This document shows, piece by piece, positions 52,464 through 64,000 of a DNA stretch of 64,000 bases. The stretch is from Oceanicoccus sp. Lineage in GTDB: Bacteria > Pseudomonadota > Gammaproteobacteria > Pseudomonadales > Dasaniaceae. Below the pieces are notes generated by a model, which had not been told where the DNA came from, searched no databases, and was given only the letters and a program-made list of their open reading frames with translations. Each line of letters begins with the position of its first letter. Position 1 is the stretch's first letter. The stretch is taken from NCBI RefSeq assembly GCF_029238675.1, contig NZ_JAQWFR010000004.1, positions 1 to 64,000 on the forward strand, in the 5' to 3' direction. The translations under genes were made by a program, and so were the position numbers.

Positions 52464-52539
52464 GTCGTCCCCGCGCAGGCGGGGACCCAGTGCTTACGAC
52501 TAGGCCGTAAGTTGGATTCCCACCTCCGTGGGAATGACG
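52464..52539. repeat. REPIN-like palindromic repeat, diverged copy I
   Basis: About 76 bp: a GTCGTCCCCGCGCAGGCGGG unit facing a diverged inverted unit (GGATTCCCACCTCCGTGGGAATGACG). The loop and stem changes in the right unit keep the hairpin paired. It lies after the DUF2970 gene. Confidence 0.82.
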
Positions 52540-52569
52540 GTGGAAGGCAGGGATAACGGCGGCGGTTTA

Positions 52570-52812
52570 TCAGGCAAAAAACCGCAACACCAGATAAGGT
52601 GTTAAAAAAAATACAAACACCAACAGTTTAAATATTCCTAAACCACAGTAGTGAATGGTATCAAAACCATCTTCCGATAATTTAAACCAAGTGCTGTGAA
52701 TCTTAAATACCGTGTCTCTGGCGATTGAAAAGAACAAAAACCAAAGTAATAGCAGTAGATAATTAATCACTGCCCCCCAACCAAAAAATCCGATCAGTAA
52801 TTCGCTATTCAT
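52570..52812 (-). CDS. DUF6868-like small membrane protein
   Basis: An 80-residue protein with two membrane helices (LLIGFFGWGAVINYLLLLLW and GLGIFKLLVFVFFLTPYLVL) around a conserved-looking loop FKIHSTWFKLSEDGFDTIHY. This fits the DUF6868 pattern, with unknown function. The ATG at 52812 has GAGGG 8 bases upstream, which fixes the start; the frame is open further upstream, into the GST gene. It follows the GST gene by 29 bp and is probably cotranscribed. Confidence 0.78.
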   Translation of the reverse strand: MNSELLIGFFGWGAVINYLLLLLWFLFFSIARDTVFKIHSTWFKLSEDGFDTIHYCGLGIFKLLVFVFFLTPYLVLRFFA

Positions 52813-52841
52813 AATCTTTCCCTCTTCATTGATTAAATCGA

Positions 52842-53480
52842 TTATTGAAAAACTTCGGTGGTATCTCCAGGTTTCCAGGGTTGTCTTTTTTGCATACAGC
52901 GGTCGAACATTGCAGAGTCTAAAAGACCAGTTAACCATAGTTGCAGATTATTGTATTGACTCTGGTCAAACCAGGGTTTATCTACAAAGGCAAACTGGCG
53001 AATAAAAGGGAAAATAGCGATATCGGCTATGGAAGGCTTATCATCGATTAAATAACGATGGCCACTAAGCCTTTGTTCCAGCACCGCTAAAAATTGCTCA
53101 CCGTCATTACGATACTCTTCCATGGTTTTTTCAGGATAGCGATCTGCATATTTATAGCGATCAAGGCTGGCTTTAAAGTCGCCATCGTTTTGATCGATAA
53201 GTTTTTGGATTAGGGTTTGGTCTGCCCTGAGAAGCTGCTCGGGGTCATTGTGCTGCAGCGCCCAATTCACAATGTCCCCGCTTTCATCGAGTACACGGCC
53301 ATCGCTTAACACCAAAACCGGTACGGTTCCTTTGGGAGAATACTCAAGCATTGAGGCGGGTTTATCCCGCAGTACGATTTCCCTAAGTTCTACGGCTATC
53401 TGGCTGGATAACAGAGCTATTCGTGCGCGAATGGCATAGGGGCAGCGGCGAAAGCTATAAAGTATCGGTAAATTATCCAA
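52842..53480 (-). CDS. Glutathione S-transferase family protein
   Basis: A 212-residue protein with an N-terminal thioredoxin-fold domain (LYSFRRCPYAIRARIAL, candidate catalytic Cys13; KGTVPVLVLSDGRVLDES for glutathione binding) and a helical C-terminal domain (about 90-200; KPSIADIAIFPFIRQF, the N-capping region). Cys at position 13 suggests thiol transferase/lyase-like chemistry. The start is a TTG directly after the upstream stop codon (TAATTG), since the next in-frame Met is residue 44. Translation is probably coupled to the SMI1/KNR4 gene. Confidence 0.88.
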   Translation of the reverse strand: MDNLPILYSFRRCPYAIRARIALLSSQIAVELREIVLRDKPASMLEYSPKGTVPVLVLSDGRVLDESGDIVNWALQHNDPEQLLRADQTLIQKLIDQNDGDFKASLDRYKYADRYPEKTMEEYRNDGEQFLAVLEQRLSGHRYLIDDKPSIADIAIFPFIRQFAFVDKPWFDQSQYNNLQLWLTGLLDSAMFDRCMQKRQPWKPGDTTEVFQ

Positions 53481-53885
53481 TTAACTATTTAGCCAAACAT
53501 GTTCTGCCCATACCCACACATCGGCCCAGGGGTCTTCATCGGTAACGGCGCCATTTTCCCAGAAAACGACTTCGCCTATTTCATTGGTGCAATAGTAGCT
53601 TCCACGATATTCACATAGGGGGATCAATTCACGAGACACGCCCAGTGACCAGGCCACTGCTGCAACTTCCGGTAAATAAGTATGGGAATTGGGGTCTGCA
53701 ACCGTCACCGGCTCCATCGTTCCGTAAATCACATCACTAACCGTCAGCATAAATTGCCGGAATTCACTATCCAGCGATACCAGTATTTGCTCTTCGGCAT
53801 CAATAATATCGTCCATATCCGGCAAATCGAGGGGGACAGGCACATCTTCACAGCAGGCCCTTAACTCGGCAATCACTCTTTCCAT
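53481..53885 (-). CDS. SMI1/KNR4-like protein
   Basis: A 134-residue acidic cytoplasmic protein with the SMI1/KNR4 pattern: VPLDLPDMDDIIDAEEQIL, LDSEFRQFMLTVSDVIYGTM, LIPLCEYRGSYYCTNEIGEV and the final WADVWVWAEHVWLN. The fold occurs in immunity proteins of toxin systems and in regulatory proteins. No toxin gene is beside it, so an immunity role is not supported here. The ATG at 53885 has GAG 8 bases upstream; a GTG one codon before is possible. It is followed directly by the GST gene. Confidence 0.8.
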   Translation of the reverse strand: MERVIAELRACCEDVPVPLDLPDMDDIIDAEEQILVSLDSEFRQFMLTVSDVIYGTMEPVTVADPNSHTYLPEVAAVAWSLGVSRELIPLCEYRGSYYCTNEIGEVVFWENGAVTDEDPWADVWVWAEHVWLNS

Positions 53886-53939
53886 CACAACATCTCAATC
53901 ATAGAAAGGTGCCATTGTACGCTATTGGCCGGAGATTTC

Positions 53940-55772
53940 TTATTCTACAGTGACTGACTTCGCCAGATTTCTGGGCTGGTCAACATCGGTGCCTTTTAAC
54001 ACAGCGACATGATAAGACAATAGCTGTAGCGGGATGGTGTAGATAATCGGAGCAATGGCATCAGCGACATGAGGCACGCTGATAACATGGAGACCGTCAC
54101 CACTACTAAAACCTGAGGCTCGATCGGCAAAAACGAATAGTTCACCGCCACGTGCCTGCACCTCTTCGAGGTTGGATTTGAGCTTTTCCAGCAATTCATC
54201 ATTGGGTGCCACGGCTATTATCGGCATTTCGGCATCAACTAACGCCAATGGACCGTGTTTTAATTCGCCAGCCGCATAGCTTTCTGCATGAATGTAGGAA
54301 ATCTCTTTCAGCTTTAGTGCACCTTCCATAGCGATGGGCCACTGTGCGCCACGACCTAAAAATAGTGCATTATTTTTTTCGGCAAAAGCTTCGGACATCT
54401 TATGGATAGGTTTATCCAGCGCCAGGGTTTCTTCCAATAAGTCCGGCAGGCCATGAAGAGCCTTAACAATATCTGCCTCGCTTTCTTTGCTCAAACCTCG
54501 GCGGCGACCCAGGGCAACGGTTAACAACATAAGCGCGACTAACTGTGTGGTAAACGCTTTAGTTGACGCCACGCCAATTTCTGGCCCGGCTTCGGTCATT
54601 AACGCTAAATCGGATTCGCGGACTAATGAACTTTGTGCAACATTACAAATGGTCATGGTGGAAGCATAGCCTAAGGTTTTTGCTAAACGTAAGGCAGCTA
54701 ATGAGTCGGCCGTTTCACCTGACTGGGAAATAGTAACGAGTAAGGTATCCTCTTGAACAACAAATTTCCGATAGCGGAATTCACTGGCCACTTCGACGCG
54801 GCAGGGAATACCCGCAATACCTTCAATCCAATACTGGGCCACCATACCTGAGTGATAGCTGGTACCACAGGCAACAATTTGTACCGCTTTAGTCTTATCT
54901 AAAATAGCCTTGGCTTCTGTGCCAAATGCCTGTTCTAAAATATGATCTTTACCAATGCGACCTTGCAAAGTGTTTTTTATAACCTTTGGCTGCTCATAAA
55001 TTTCTTTGAGCATATAGTGGCGGTATTGTCCTTTGCTGGCTGATTCAGCCTGATCCGTTAGATGCAGTTTTTCGCGCTCTACTTCTGCACCCTCTTTGTC
55101 CCAGATTCTATAACTATCTGGCGTAATTTCAGCAAAGTCGCCCTCTTCCAAATAGATAAAGCGATCGGTTACCTGGCGTAAGGCCAGCTGGTCAGAGGCT
55201 AAGAAATTTTCACCAATACCTAAACCTAAAACTAATGGGCTGCCGCTACGGGCACAAATAATTTTCTCGGGCTCATCTTTATTAATAACGGCTAAACCAA
55301 AAGCACCTTCTAATTCTTTAACTGCTACATTAACTGCTTCTAATAAATTTAAACCGGTTTTTATTTTTGAATGAACCAGATGAACAATAGTTTCGGTATC
55401 GGTTTGTGAGCTGAAGGTATAACCCTGTGCTGCTAGCGATTCACGTAATTCTTCATGGTTTTCAATAATACCATTATGAACTAAAGCAATTTGATCGGAA
55501 GATAGATGCGGGTGTGCATTAGCCTCAGAGGGCTGGCCATGGGTTGCCCAGCGTGTATGGGCTATACCGGTGGTACCGGATAGCGGGCTTTCTAAAACGG
55601 CTTCATCTAAAACCGCGACTTTACCCAATTTTTTATGACAGCCAATTTTTCCATCACGATCAGTAATCGCTACACCGGCAGAGTCATAACCTCTATATTC
55701 AAGGCGTTTCAAGCCTTCTACCAGGATTGCCGATACTTCCCTTCGGGCCGCTGCCCCTACAATTCCACACAT
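53940..55772 (-). CDS. glmS: Glucosamine-fructose-6-phosphate aminotransferase GlmS
   Basis: Makes glucosamine-6-phosphate from fructose-6-phosphate and glutamine, the first step to UDP-GlcNAc for peptidoglycan and LPS. The 610-residue protein starts [12 protein letters not shown] with the catalytic N-terminal Cys after Met removal. The glutaminase domain (about 1-240) has [14 protein letters not shown] and [19 protein letters not shown]-like blocks. Two SIS domains follow ([15 protein letters not shown] near 305), ending [13 protein letters not shown]. It follows glmU, the usual order. A ribosome-binding AGGT lies before the ATG. Confidence 0.97.
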   Translation of the reverse strand: MCGIVGAAARREVSAILVEGLKRLEYRGYDSAGVAITDRDGKIGCHKKLGKVAVLDEAVLESPLSGTTGIAHTRWATHGQPSEANAHPHLSSDQIALVHNGIIENHEELRESLAAQGYTFSSQTDTETIVHLVHSKIKTGLNLLEAVNVAVKELEGAFGLAVINKDEPEKIICARSGSPLVLGLGIGENFLASDQLALRQVTDRFIYLEEGDFAEITPDSYRIWDKEGAEVEREKLHLTDQAESASKGQYRHYMLKEIYEQPKVIKNTLQGRIGKDHILEQAFGTEAKAILDKTKAVQIVACGTSYHSGMVAQYWIEGIAGIPCRVEVASEFRYRKFVVQEDTLLVTISQSGETADSLAALRLAKTLGYASTMTICNVAQSSLVRESDLALMTEAGPEIGVASTKAFTTQLVALMLLTVALGRRRGLSKESEADIVKALHGLPDLLEETLALDKPIHKMSEAFAEKNNALFLGRGAQWPIAMEGALKLKEISYIHAESYAAGELKHGPLALVDAEMPIIAVAPNDELLEKLKSNLEEVQARGGELFVFADRASGFSSGDGLHVISVPHVADAIAPIIYTIPLQLLSYHVAVLKGTDVDQPRNLAKSVTVE

Positions 55773-55800
55773 AATTTTACCTAAGGTCTACATCAATAGA

Positions 55801-57162
55801 TTATGATTTTTTAGTCGGTCGTTTCCAGCTATCAAGATTTTTTTGTTTGCCACGAGCTACGCCGAGTTGGTTATCAGCGACATCGCTGCTTATCGTCGAG
55901 CCCGCACCCACAGTGGCATTGCTGCCAATATTCACCGGTGCTACCAGTGAACTATTGGAGCCAATAAAAGCACCATCACCAATATTAGTGGTCGATTTAT
56001 TAACACCATCGTAGTTACAAGTAATGGTACCTGCACCGACATTGACGCCCTTGCCGATATTGCTATCACCAATATAAGTCAGGTGATTAACTTTGCTGCC
56101 TTCGCCGATATTGGCTTTTTTAGTCTCTACAAAATTGCCAACTTTAGCTTTGTCAGCCAACACAGAGCCGGGGCGCAATCTGGCAAAGGGACCTACATCA
56201 CAATTTTCTGCAACGGTGGCATTTTCTAAAATACTATTAGCTTTGATCACGGTACCTTTGCCAATTGTAGAGTTTTCAATCACACAATTTGGGCCAATAG
56301 TCACGTCATCGGCGATAGTTACATCACCAATAAAGACACAATTAACATCGATAAAAATATCCTGGCCGATGGTTAAGTCACCGCGAATATCAATTCGCGC
56401 CGGGTCAGCCAAAGTCGCGCCTTCAGTCATTAAGCGCTCAGCTTGTTGCTGTTGGTAAAACCGTTCCAAGCCGGCCACTTGTAGACGATTATTTGCACCC
56501 TCTACTTCCATTGCTGATTGTGGATGTTGGGCGGTAACAGTCATGCCGTCCTTCACCGCCATAGCAATAATGTCCGTTAAGTAGTATTCGCCTTGCGCAT
56601 TATTTGAGGATAGTGCGGGCAGCCATTGGTTAAGTTTTGCGGCCGATACGGCCAGTATGCCGGTATTAACTTCATTGATAAGCAGCTGTTCTTCACTGGC
56701 ATCTTTTTGCTCAACAATGGCGGTAATAACGCCTGACTCTCTAACGATACGACCATAGCCGGTTGGATTATCCAGATAAACCGTTAATAGGGATAAGGTA
56801 TTCTCATTGGCAGCATCAACTAAAGCAGATAAGGTTTCAGCGGTGACCAGGGGAACATCGCCATAAGCAATTAGGACAATGCTGTCAGCTTTAACGGCTG
56901 GCATTGCCTGGGCAACAGCATGACCAGTACCTAGCTGTTCGCTTTGGATGGCCCAATGCAGATCAGCATCAGCAAAGTTTTGCTGGACCTGTTCAGCCCC
57001 ATGACCAATCACCACATGAATAGCACCAGCCTGAATTTTCTTTGCAGTATCAATAACATGGCCAACCATAGGCTTACCAGCAAGCTGATGTAAAACCTTG
57101 GGAAGCTTAGAGCGCATACGGGTGCCTTTGCCCGCTGCTAAAATTACGACTTCTGTAGTCAC
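55801..57162 (-). CDS. glmU: Bifunctional UDP-GlcNAc pyrophosphorylase/GlcN-1-P acetyltransferase GlmU
   Basis: Acetylates glucosamine-1-phosphate and transfers UMP to give UDP-GlcNAc. The 453-residue protein has the uridylyltransferase motif ILAAGKGTRMRSKLPKVLHQ near the start. From about 255 a left-handed beta helix of hexapeptide repeats (IGPNCVIENSTIGKGTVIKA, NVGAGTITCNYDGVNKS) carries the acetyltransferase. The start is GTG at 57162 with AAGGAATAGAGA upstream. It stands between the atp terminator and glmS, 28 bp before glmS, and likely has its own promoter. Confidence 0.97.
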   Translation of the reverse strand: MTTEVVILAAGKGTRMRSKLPKVLHQLAGKPMVGHVIDTAKKIQAGAIHVVIGHGAEQVQQNFADADLHWAIQSEQLGTGHAVAQAMPAVKADSIVLIAYGDVPLVTAETLSALVDAANENTLSLLTVYLDNPTGYGRIVRESGVITAIVEQKDASEEQLLINEVNTGILAVSAAKLNQWLPALSSNNAQGEYYLTDIIAMAVKDGMTVTAQHPQSAMEVEGANNRLQVAGLERFYQQQQAERLMTEGATLADPARIDIRGDLTIGQDIFIDVNCVFIGDVTIADDVTIGPNCVIENSTIGKGTVIKANSILENATVAENCDVGPFARLRPGSVLADKAKVGNFVETKKANIGEGSKVNHLTYIGDSNIGKGVNVGAGTITCNYDGVNKSTTNIGDGAFIGSNSSLVAPVNIGSNATVGAGSTISSDVADNQLGVARGKQKNLDSWKRPTKKS

Positions 57163-57257
57163 TCTCTATTCCTTTGTAGCGATGCTTTTCATCTAATACT
57201 GTGGCTAAGTTGCCGTTTTTATTAGATTTTCAGTTTTTATTATTGTAGTCGGGTAAA

Positions 57258-57286
57258 CAAAAAAGGGTAGCCTAAGCTACCCTTTT
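57258..57286 (-). terminator. Terminator between atpC and glmU
   Basis: A perfect 11-bp stem (AAAAGGGTAGC 57261-57271 with GCTACCCTTTT 57276-57286) closes a 4-base loop. On the minus strand T residues follow directly. It lies 22 bp after the atpC stop and ends the atp operon. Confidence 0.9.
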
Positions 57287-57307
57287 CTTTGGAACTAATG
57301 CAGTTGT

Positions 57308-57730
57308 TTAGCCCATCTTTTTACGGATGGCCTGCAAGGTTCTAAGTTGTGCTGTGGCGGCAGCCAGCTGAGCGCTTGCTTTGCCATAGTCGAAGTCACC
57401 AGACTGGTTAGCCAGGGCCTGTTCTGCTTCTTTTTGCGCTTCAAGCGCTGAAGCTTCGTCGATATCACCAGCGCGAACAGCCGTATCGGCTAATACGCTA
57501 ACGGTGCCCGGCTGAACTTCCAGGAAACCACCAGAGACGTAGTAAACTTCTTCTTCGCCATCTTGCTTTTTAATGCGAATGGGCCCTGGCTCCAAAGATG
57601 TCAGTAGGGGGGCGTGACCGTAGCCAATACCTAAGTCCCCTAATGAGCCTGTCGCCACGAGCATTTCTACTAGCCCAGAGTAAATTTCTTCCTCTGCACT
57701 AACGATGTCGCAATGTACTGTCATAGCCAT
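57308..57730 (-). CDS. atpC: ATP synthase F1 subunit epsilon AtpC
   Basis: A 140-residue rotor subunit of F1 that couples rotation to the c-ring and can inhibit ATP hydrolysis. The beta-sandwich part has [20 protein letters not shown] and [21 protein letters not shown]-terminal helical hairpin follows (about 90-140, [15 protein letters not shown] then [19 protein letters not shown]). The operon's last gene, it follows atpD by about 50 bp and is ended by the terminator. Confidence 0.96.
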   Translation of the reverse strand: MAMTVHCDIVSAEEEIYSGLVEMLVATGSLGDLGIGYGHAPLLTSLEPGPIRIKKQDGEEEVYYVSGGFLEVQPGTVSVLADTAVRAGDIDEASALEAQKEAEQALANQSGDFDYGKASAQLAAATAQLRTLQAIRKKMG

Positions 57731-57779
57731 AAATAATACGCCTAATCGTTATGAAGTGTAAGAAACGCTTGCGCGCTTC

Positions 57780-60133
<2,354 letters not shown>

Positions 60134-60178
60134 TCTATTTACCTATAAACGGGGCCAATAACAGCCCCATAAAAAGTA

Positions 60179-61723
60179 TTAGTAAGTCTGAGTCGACTTA
60201 AACTTCTCAACCAACTCAACGAACTTCGCTTTGTAGTCATCATTCCAGTCACCGGAAGCGGCAATCGCTTTCATGGTGTCTGCGTATTCTGAATTAGCAA
60301 ATGACAACAGGGCTGCTTCGAAATCACCGATTTTTTCAACGGCAACATCGTCCAAGTGGCCTTCGTTCGCGCAGTAAACAATCAAGCCCATTTCCGCAAC
60401 ATTTAAGGGTGCGTACTGTTTTTGCTTCATCAATTCTGTAACACGCTCACCGTTATCTAACTGAGCACGTGTTGCATCATCAAGGTCAGAAGCAAACTGG
60501 GAGAATGCCGCCAATTCACGATACTGTGCCAAAGAGGTACGAATACCACCGGACAGCTTCTTCATGATTTTGGTTTGTGCAGCACCACCAACACGCGATA
60601 CAGAGATACCTGCATCCATTGCTGGACGGTTACCGGCGTTAAACATATCCGCTTCAAGGAAGATCTGACCATCGGTAATCGAGATTACGTTAGTCGGTAC
60701 GAAAGCCGATACGTCACCCGCTTGAGTTTCGATAACAGGTAGAGCCGTCAATGAACCGGTCTTACCTTTAACTTCACCGTTGGTAAACTTCTCAACGTAG
60801 TCAGCGTTTACACGAGCAGCACGTTCTAATAGACGCGAGTGCAAGTAGAAAACATCACCAGGGTACGCTTCACGACCTGGAGGACGACGTAGTAACAAAG
60901 AGATCTGACGATATGCCCAAGCCTGCTTGGTCAAGTCATCATAAATGATCAGTGCATCTTCACCGCGGTCACGGAAGTATTCGCCCATGGTACAGCCGGC
61001 AAAAGGCGCCAAAAACTGCATCGCCGCTGGATCAGAAGCTGTTGCTGCAACGATGATGGTGTGATCCATCGCGCCGTGCTCTTCCAACTTACGAACAACC
61101 GCAGCAATCGAAGACGCTTTCTGGCCAACCGCTACATAGACACACTTAATGCCTGAGTCTTTCTGGTTGATGATCGCATCAACAGCAATCGCTGTTTTAC
61201 CGATCTGACGGTCACCGATGATCAGCTCACGCTGGCCACGACCGATGGGTACCATCGAGTCAACGGATTTCAAACCAATCTGTACTGGCTGATCAACCGA
61301 CTGACGCTCGATAACACCGGGAGCAACTTTTTCGATAAAGTCTGTCGCTTTCGCGTTGATAGGACCTTTACCGTCGATAGGGTTACCCAGTGCGTCAACA
61401 ACGCGACCTTGTAGTTCAGGACCAACCGGTACTTCAAGTACGCGACCAGTACACTTACAAGTCTGGCCTTCCGCCAGGCTCTGGTAATCACCAAGAACAA
61501 CCGCACCCACAGAGTCGCGTTCAAGGTTCAACGCCATACCGTAGATACCGCCTTCAAATTCAATCATCTCACCGTACATAACGTTGGTAAGACCGTGGAT
61601 ACGAATAATACCGTCAGTAACAGATACGACGGTGCCCTCGTTTTGGGCTTCGCTAGACACATCAAGTTGATCGATGCGGCTTTTGATAATTTCGCTAATC
61701 TCAGATGGATTCAGCTGTTGCAT
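60179..61723 (-). CDS. atpA: ATP synthase F1 subunit alpha AtpA
   Basis: Non-catalytic nucleotide-binding subunit of F1, 514 residues. [20 protein letters not shown] opens the protein; Walker [16 protein letters not shown] is near 170; [20 protein letters not shown] and [20 protein letters not shown] are characteristic, and the arginine-finger region [16 protein letters not shown] lies near 370. GAGGAAAAG lies before the ATG. Confidence 0.98.
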   Translation of the reverse strand: MQQLNPSEISEIIKSRIDQLDVSSEAQNEGTVVSVTDGIIRIHGLTNVMYGEMIEFEGGIYGMALNLERDSVGAVVLGDYQSLAEGQTCKCTGRVLEVPVGPELQGRVVDALGNPIDGKGPINAKATDFIEKVAPGVIERQSVDQPVQIGLKSVDSMVPIGRGQRELIIGDRQIGKTAIAVDAIINQKDSGIKCVYVAVGQKASSIAAVVRKLEEHGAMDHTIIVAATASDPAAMQFLAPFAGCTMGEYFRDRGEDALIIYDDLTKQAWAYRQISLLLRRPPGREAYPGDVFYLHSRLLERAARVNADYVEKFTNGEVKGKTGSLTALPVIETQAGDVSAFVPTNVISITDGQIFLEADMFNAGNRPAMDAGISVSRVGGAAQTKIMKKLSGGIRTSLAQYRELAAFSQFASDLDDATRAQLDNGERVTELMKQKQYAPLNVAEMGLIVYCANEGHLDDVAVEKIGDFEAALLSFANSEYADTMKAIAASGDWNDDYKAKFVELVEKFKSTQTY

Positions 61724-61775
61724 TGTCTTTTCCTCATTATGGGGCCAGGTTCGTTAACCAACCCCTTCTTCTTCA

Positions 61776-62312
61776 CTAGGAATTCATTGCTTCGGCAAGT
61801 TTATTCAAGCGTCCGCGCACACTACCGTCGATCACTACATCCGCAGCGCGAACCACAACGCCACCTAGCAGGTTCTTATCAACAACGGTTGCCACGTTTA
61901 CATCACGCTCTAACTTACCGCTTAAGGCCGTAGCCAATTTTTCCTGAATAGCAGCATCCAACTCAAAGGCAGTTGCTACTTCTACTTCAACACTCTTTTC
62001 GCGATTCGATTTAAACTCTTCAAAAAGTGCTGAAATCGTTGGCAATAGCGGCAGGCGCTTATTGTCAGCTAACACTTTAATAAAGTTCTGTGCGTTCGCA
62101 GTCAGCTCATCACCACACACTTCCAGGAACTGTGCAGCCTGTTGGCCGGAGGTTAAAGATGGTGAGGTTAAAACCTTCACCATGTTGTCTGCTTGAGCTA
62201 CAACGCCAGCGGTTGCTAATTGCTTAGACCAGGCGGCCAAGTCATTAGCGTTTGCTGCAAATTCAAATGCGGCTCTCGCGTATGGTCTTGCCAGGGTGCT
62301 TAATTCAGCCAT
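61776..62312 (-). CDS. atpH: ATP synthase F1 subunit delta AtpH
   Basis: Peripheral stalk subunit linking F1 alpha to the b dimer. The 178-residue protein has [20 protein letters not shown] at the N-terminus, a helical N-terminal domain (about 1-105), and the C-terminal [18 protein letters not shown] followed by [24 protein letters not shown] precedes the ATG, 12 bp after atpF. Confidence 0.96.
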   Translation of the reverse strand: MAELSTLARPYARAAFEFAANANDLAAWSKQLATAGVVAQADNMVKVLTSPSLTSGQQAAQFLEVCGDELTANAQNFIKVLADNKRLPLLPTISALFEEFKSNREKSVEVEVATAFELDAAIQEKLATALSGKLERDVNVATVVDKNLLGGVVVRAADVVIDGSVRGRLNKLAEAMNS

Positions 62313-62324
62313 GCTAAATCTCCC

Positions 62325-62795
62325 TTACAGACCGGCAGCCAGTTTTTCAACCAACGCCTTATGTGCGCCTTCATCGATAGAAGCTTCAAGTACCTGTTCG
62401 GCACCTGCCAACGCTAAACCAGCTACCTGCGAACGCAGGGCTTCTTTAGCACGGTTAACTTCCTGATCAATTTCAGCTTTCGCAGCAGCTTTAATACGGT
62501 CGCCTTCTTCATGGGCGGCCGTTTTTGCTTCATCGACAATTTGGTTTGCACGCTTGTTAGCGGCATCGATAATAGCAGCAGCTTCCTGCTTGGCTTCACG
62601 TAATTGCTGTGTCGCTTTTTCCTGTGCCAGTTCTAAATCTTTACCAGCACGGTCAGCAGCTTCAAGACCATCAGCAATCTGTGCTTCACGCTCGTCCATG
62701 GCATTGCGAATCGCAGTCCAGACGAAGGCTTTACAGAACCACACAAACGCAAGGAATGTGATGGACTGGCCAATCAAAGTCAGATTAATGTTCAC
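62325..62795 (-). CDS. atpF: ATP synthase F0 subunit b AtpF
   Basis: Peripheral stalk subunit, dimeric, with one N-terminal membrane helix ([22 protein letters not shown]) and a long Ala/Glu/Lys-rich coiled coil (about 30-150). 156 residues, as in E. coli. The start is GTG at 62795 with GAGGTG upstream. A short A/T hairpin lies between it and atpE. Confidence 0.96.
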   Translation of the reverse strand: MNINLTLIGQSITFLAFVWFCKAFVWTAIRNAMDEREAQIADGLEAADRAGKDLELAQEKATQQLREAKQEAAAIIDAANKRANQIVDEAKTAAHEEGDRIKAAAKAEIDQEVNRAKEALRSQVAGLALAGAEQVLEASIDEGAHKALVEKLAAGL

Positions 62796-62825
62796 GCCGA
62801 CACCTCAGCTTAAATAAGTTTATAA

Positions 62826-62847
62826 AAAAAGTTGTTGTTAACTTTTT
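62826..62847 (-). other. Intercistronic hairpin between atpE and atpF
   Basis: AAAAAGTT and AACTTTTT form a perfect 8-bp A/T-rich stem around a 6-base loop, 3 bp after the atpE stop on the minus strand. Extra T residues follow. It could protect the atpE message or reduce downstream expression, helping to supply more c than b subunits; this is an inference. Confidence 0.45.
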
Positions 62848-62850
62848 AAC

Positions 62851-63124
<274 letters not shown>

Positions 63125-63140
63125 TAGTTAAAAGTAAAGT

Positions 63141-64000
<860 letters not shown>

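Noticed and set aside
21558-52539. CRISPR-like array from recurring palindromic units
   Set aside because: Units are scattered over 31 kb, in both orientations, without regular spacers, and no cas gene is present.
53481-53885. Immunity protein of a contact-dependent toxin (SMI1/KNR4)
   Set aside because: No toxin, Rhs or secretion-effector gene is adjacent; the neighbour is a GST. The fold alone does not show immunity.

Overview
The window is a stretch of gammaproteobacterial chromosome with moderate GC content and dense, mostly co-oriented operons. Three gene orders point to the Pseudomonadales/Cellvibrionales side of the class: glnE-ilvE-waaF-waaG-waaP, the atp operon followed by glmU-glmS, and fpr divergent from a LysR regulator. 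The genus cannot be fixed from this sequence alone. I saw no rRNA, tRNA, CRISPR array, transposase, integrase or prophage gene.

Left part (1-14.3 kb): a lipopolysaccharide (LPS) and surface-glycan locus. It begins with a broken dTDP-glucose 4,6-dehydratase remnant, then msbA, a GT9 glycosyltransferase, a polytopic GT-C-like protein, and an MBOAT O-acyltransferase paired with an SGNH-like partner. A minus-strand run follows: ilvE, waaF, an LpxL-type acyltransferase, waaG, waaP, a sulfotransferase and a second small kinase. WaaC, expected beside waaF in Pseudomonas-like loci, is absent here and the acyltransferase occupies its place. The set suggests an LPS core modified by phosphate and possibly by sulfate and O-acyl groups.

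Middle (14.4-48 kb): housekeeping genes. These are glnE, an orphan PilB/GspE-type ATPase, a DUF47-Pit phosphate uptake pair, argE and argA, a phytanoyl-CoA dioxygenase-like protein, a dicarboxylate symporter, HU, a rubredoxin/rubredoxin-reductase fusion, ubiC-ubiA, yaaA, TRAP permeases without a binding protein, yciA, a REC-GGDEF-EAL protein, rep, an MFS transporter and a CBS protein. A three-gene cassette at 43.9-45.8 kb encodes a secreted Cys-rich peptide, a membrane-anchored protein and a DUF900 hydrolase.

Right part (48-64 kb): gspA-gspB, the LysR/fpr pair, a GST and SMI1/KNR4 pair, glmS, glmU and the ATP synthase operon atpC-D-G-A-H-F-E-B, all on the minus strand. AtpB runs off the right edge.

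The main non-genic structure is a dispersed palindromic (REPIN-like) repeat with nine sites. Full copies are about 102-103 bp, lie in either orientation, and sit between genes or at gene 3' ends. Two copies supply the last codons of genes. Other structure includes 12-bp tandem repeats upstream of hup and ubiC, several strong terminators, a possible structured RNA after rep, and hairpins between atp genes. I did not find a clearly new defence or mobile system. The most unusual gene content is the LPS-modification set and the DUF900 cassette.
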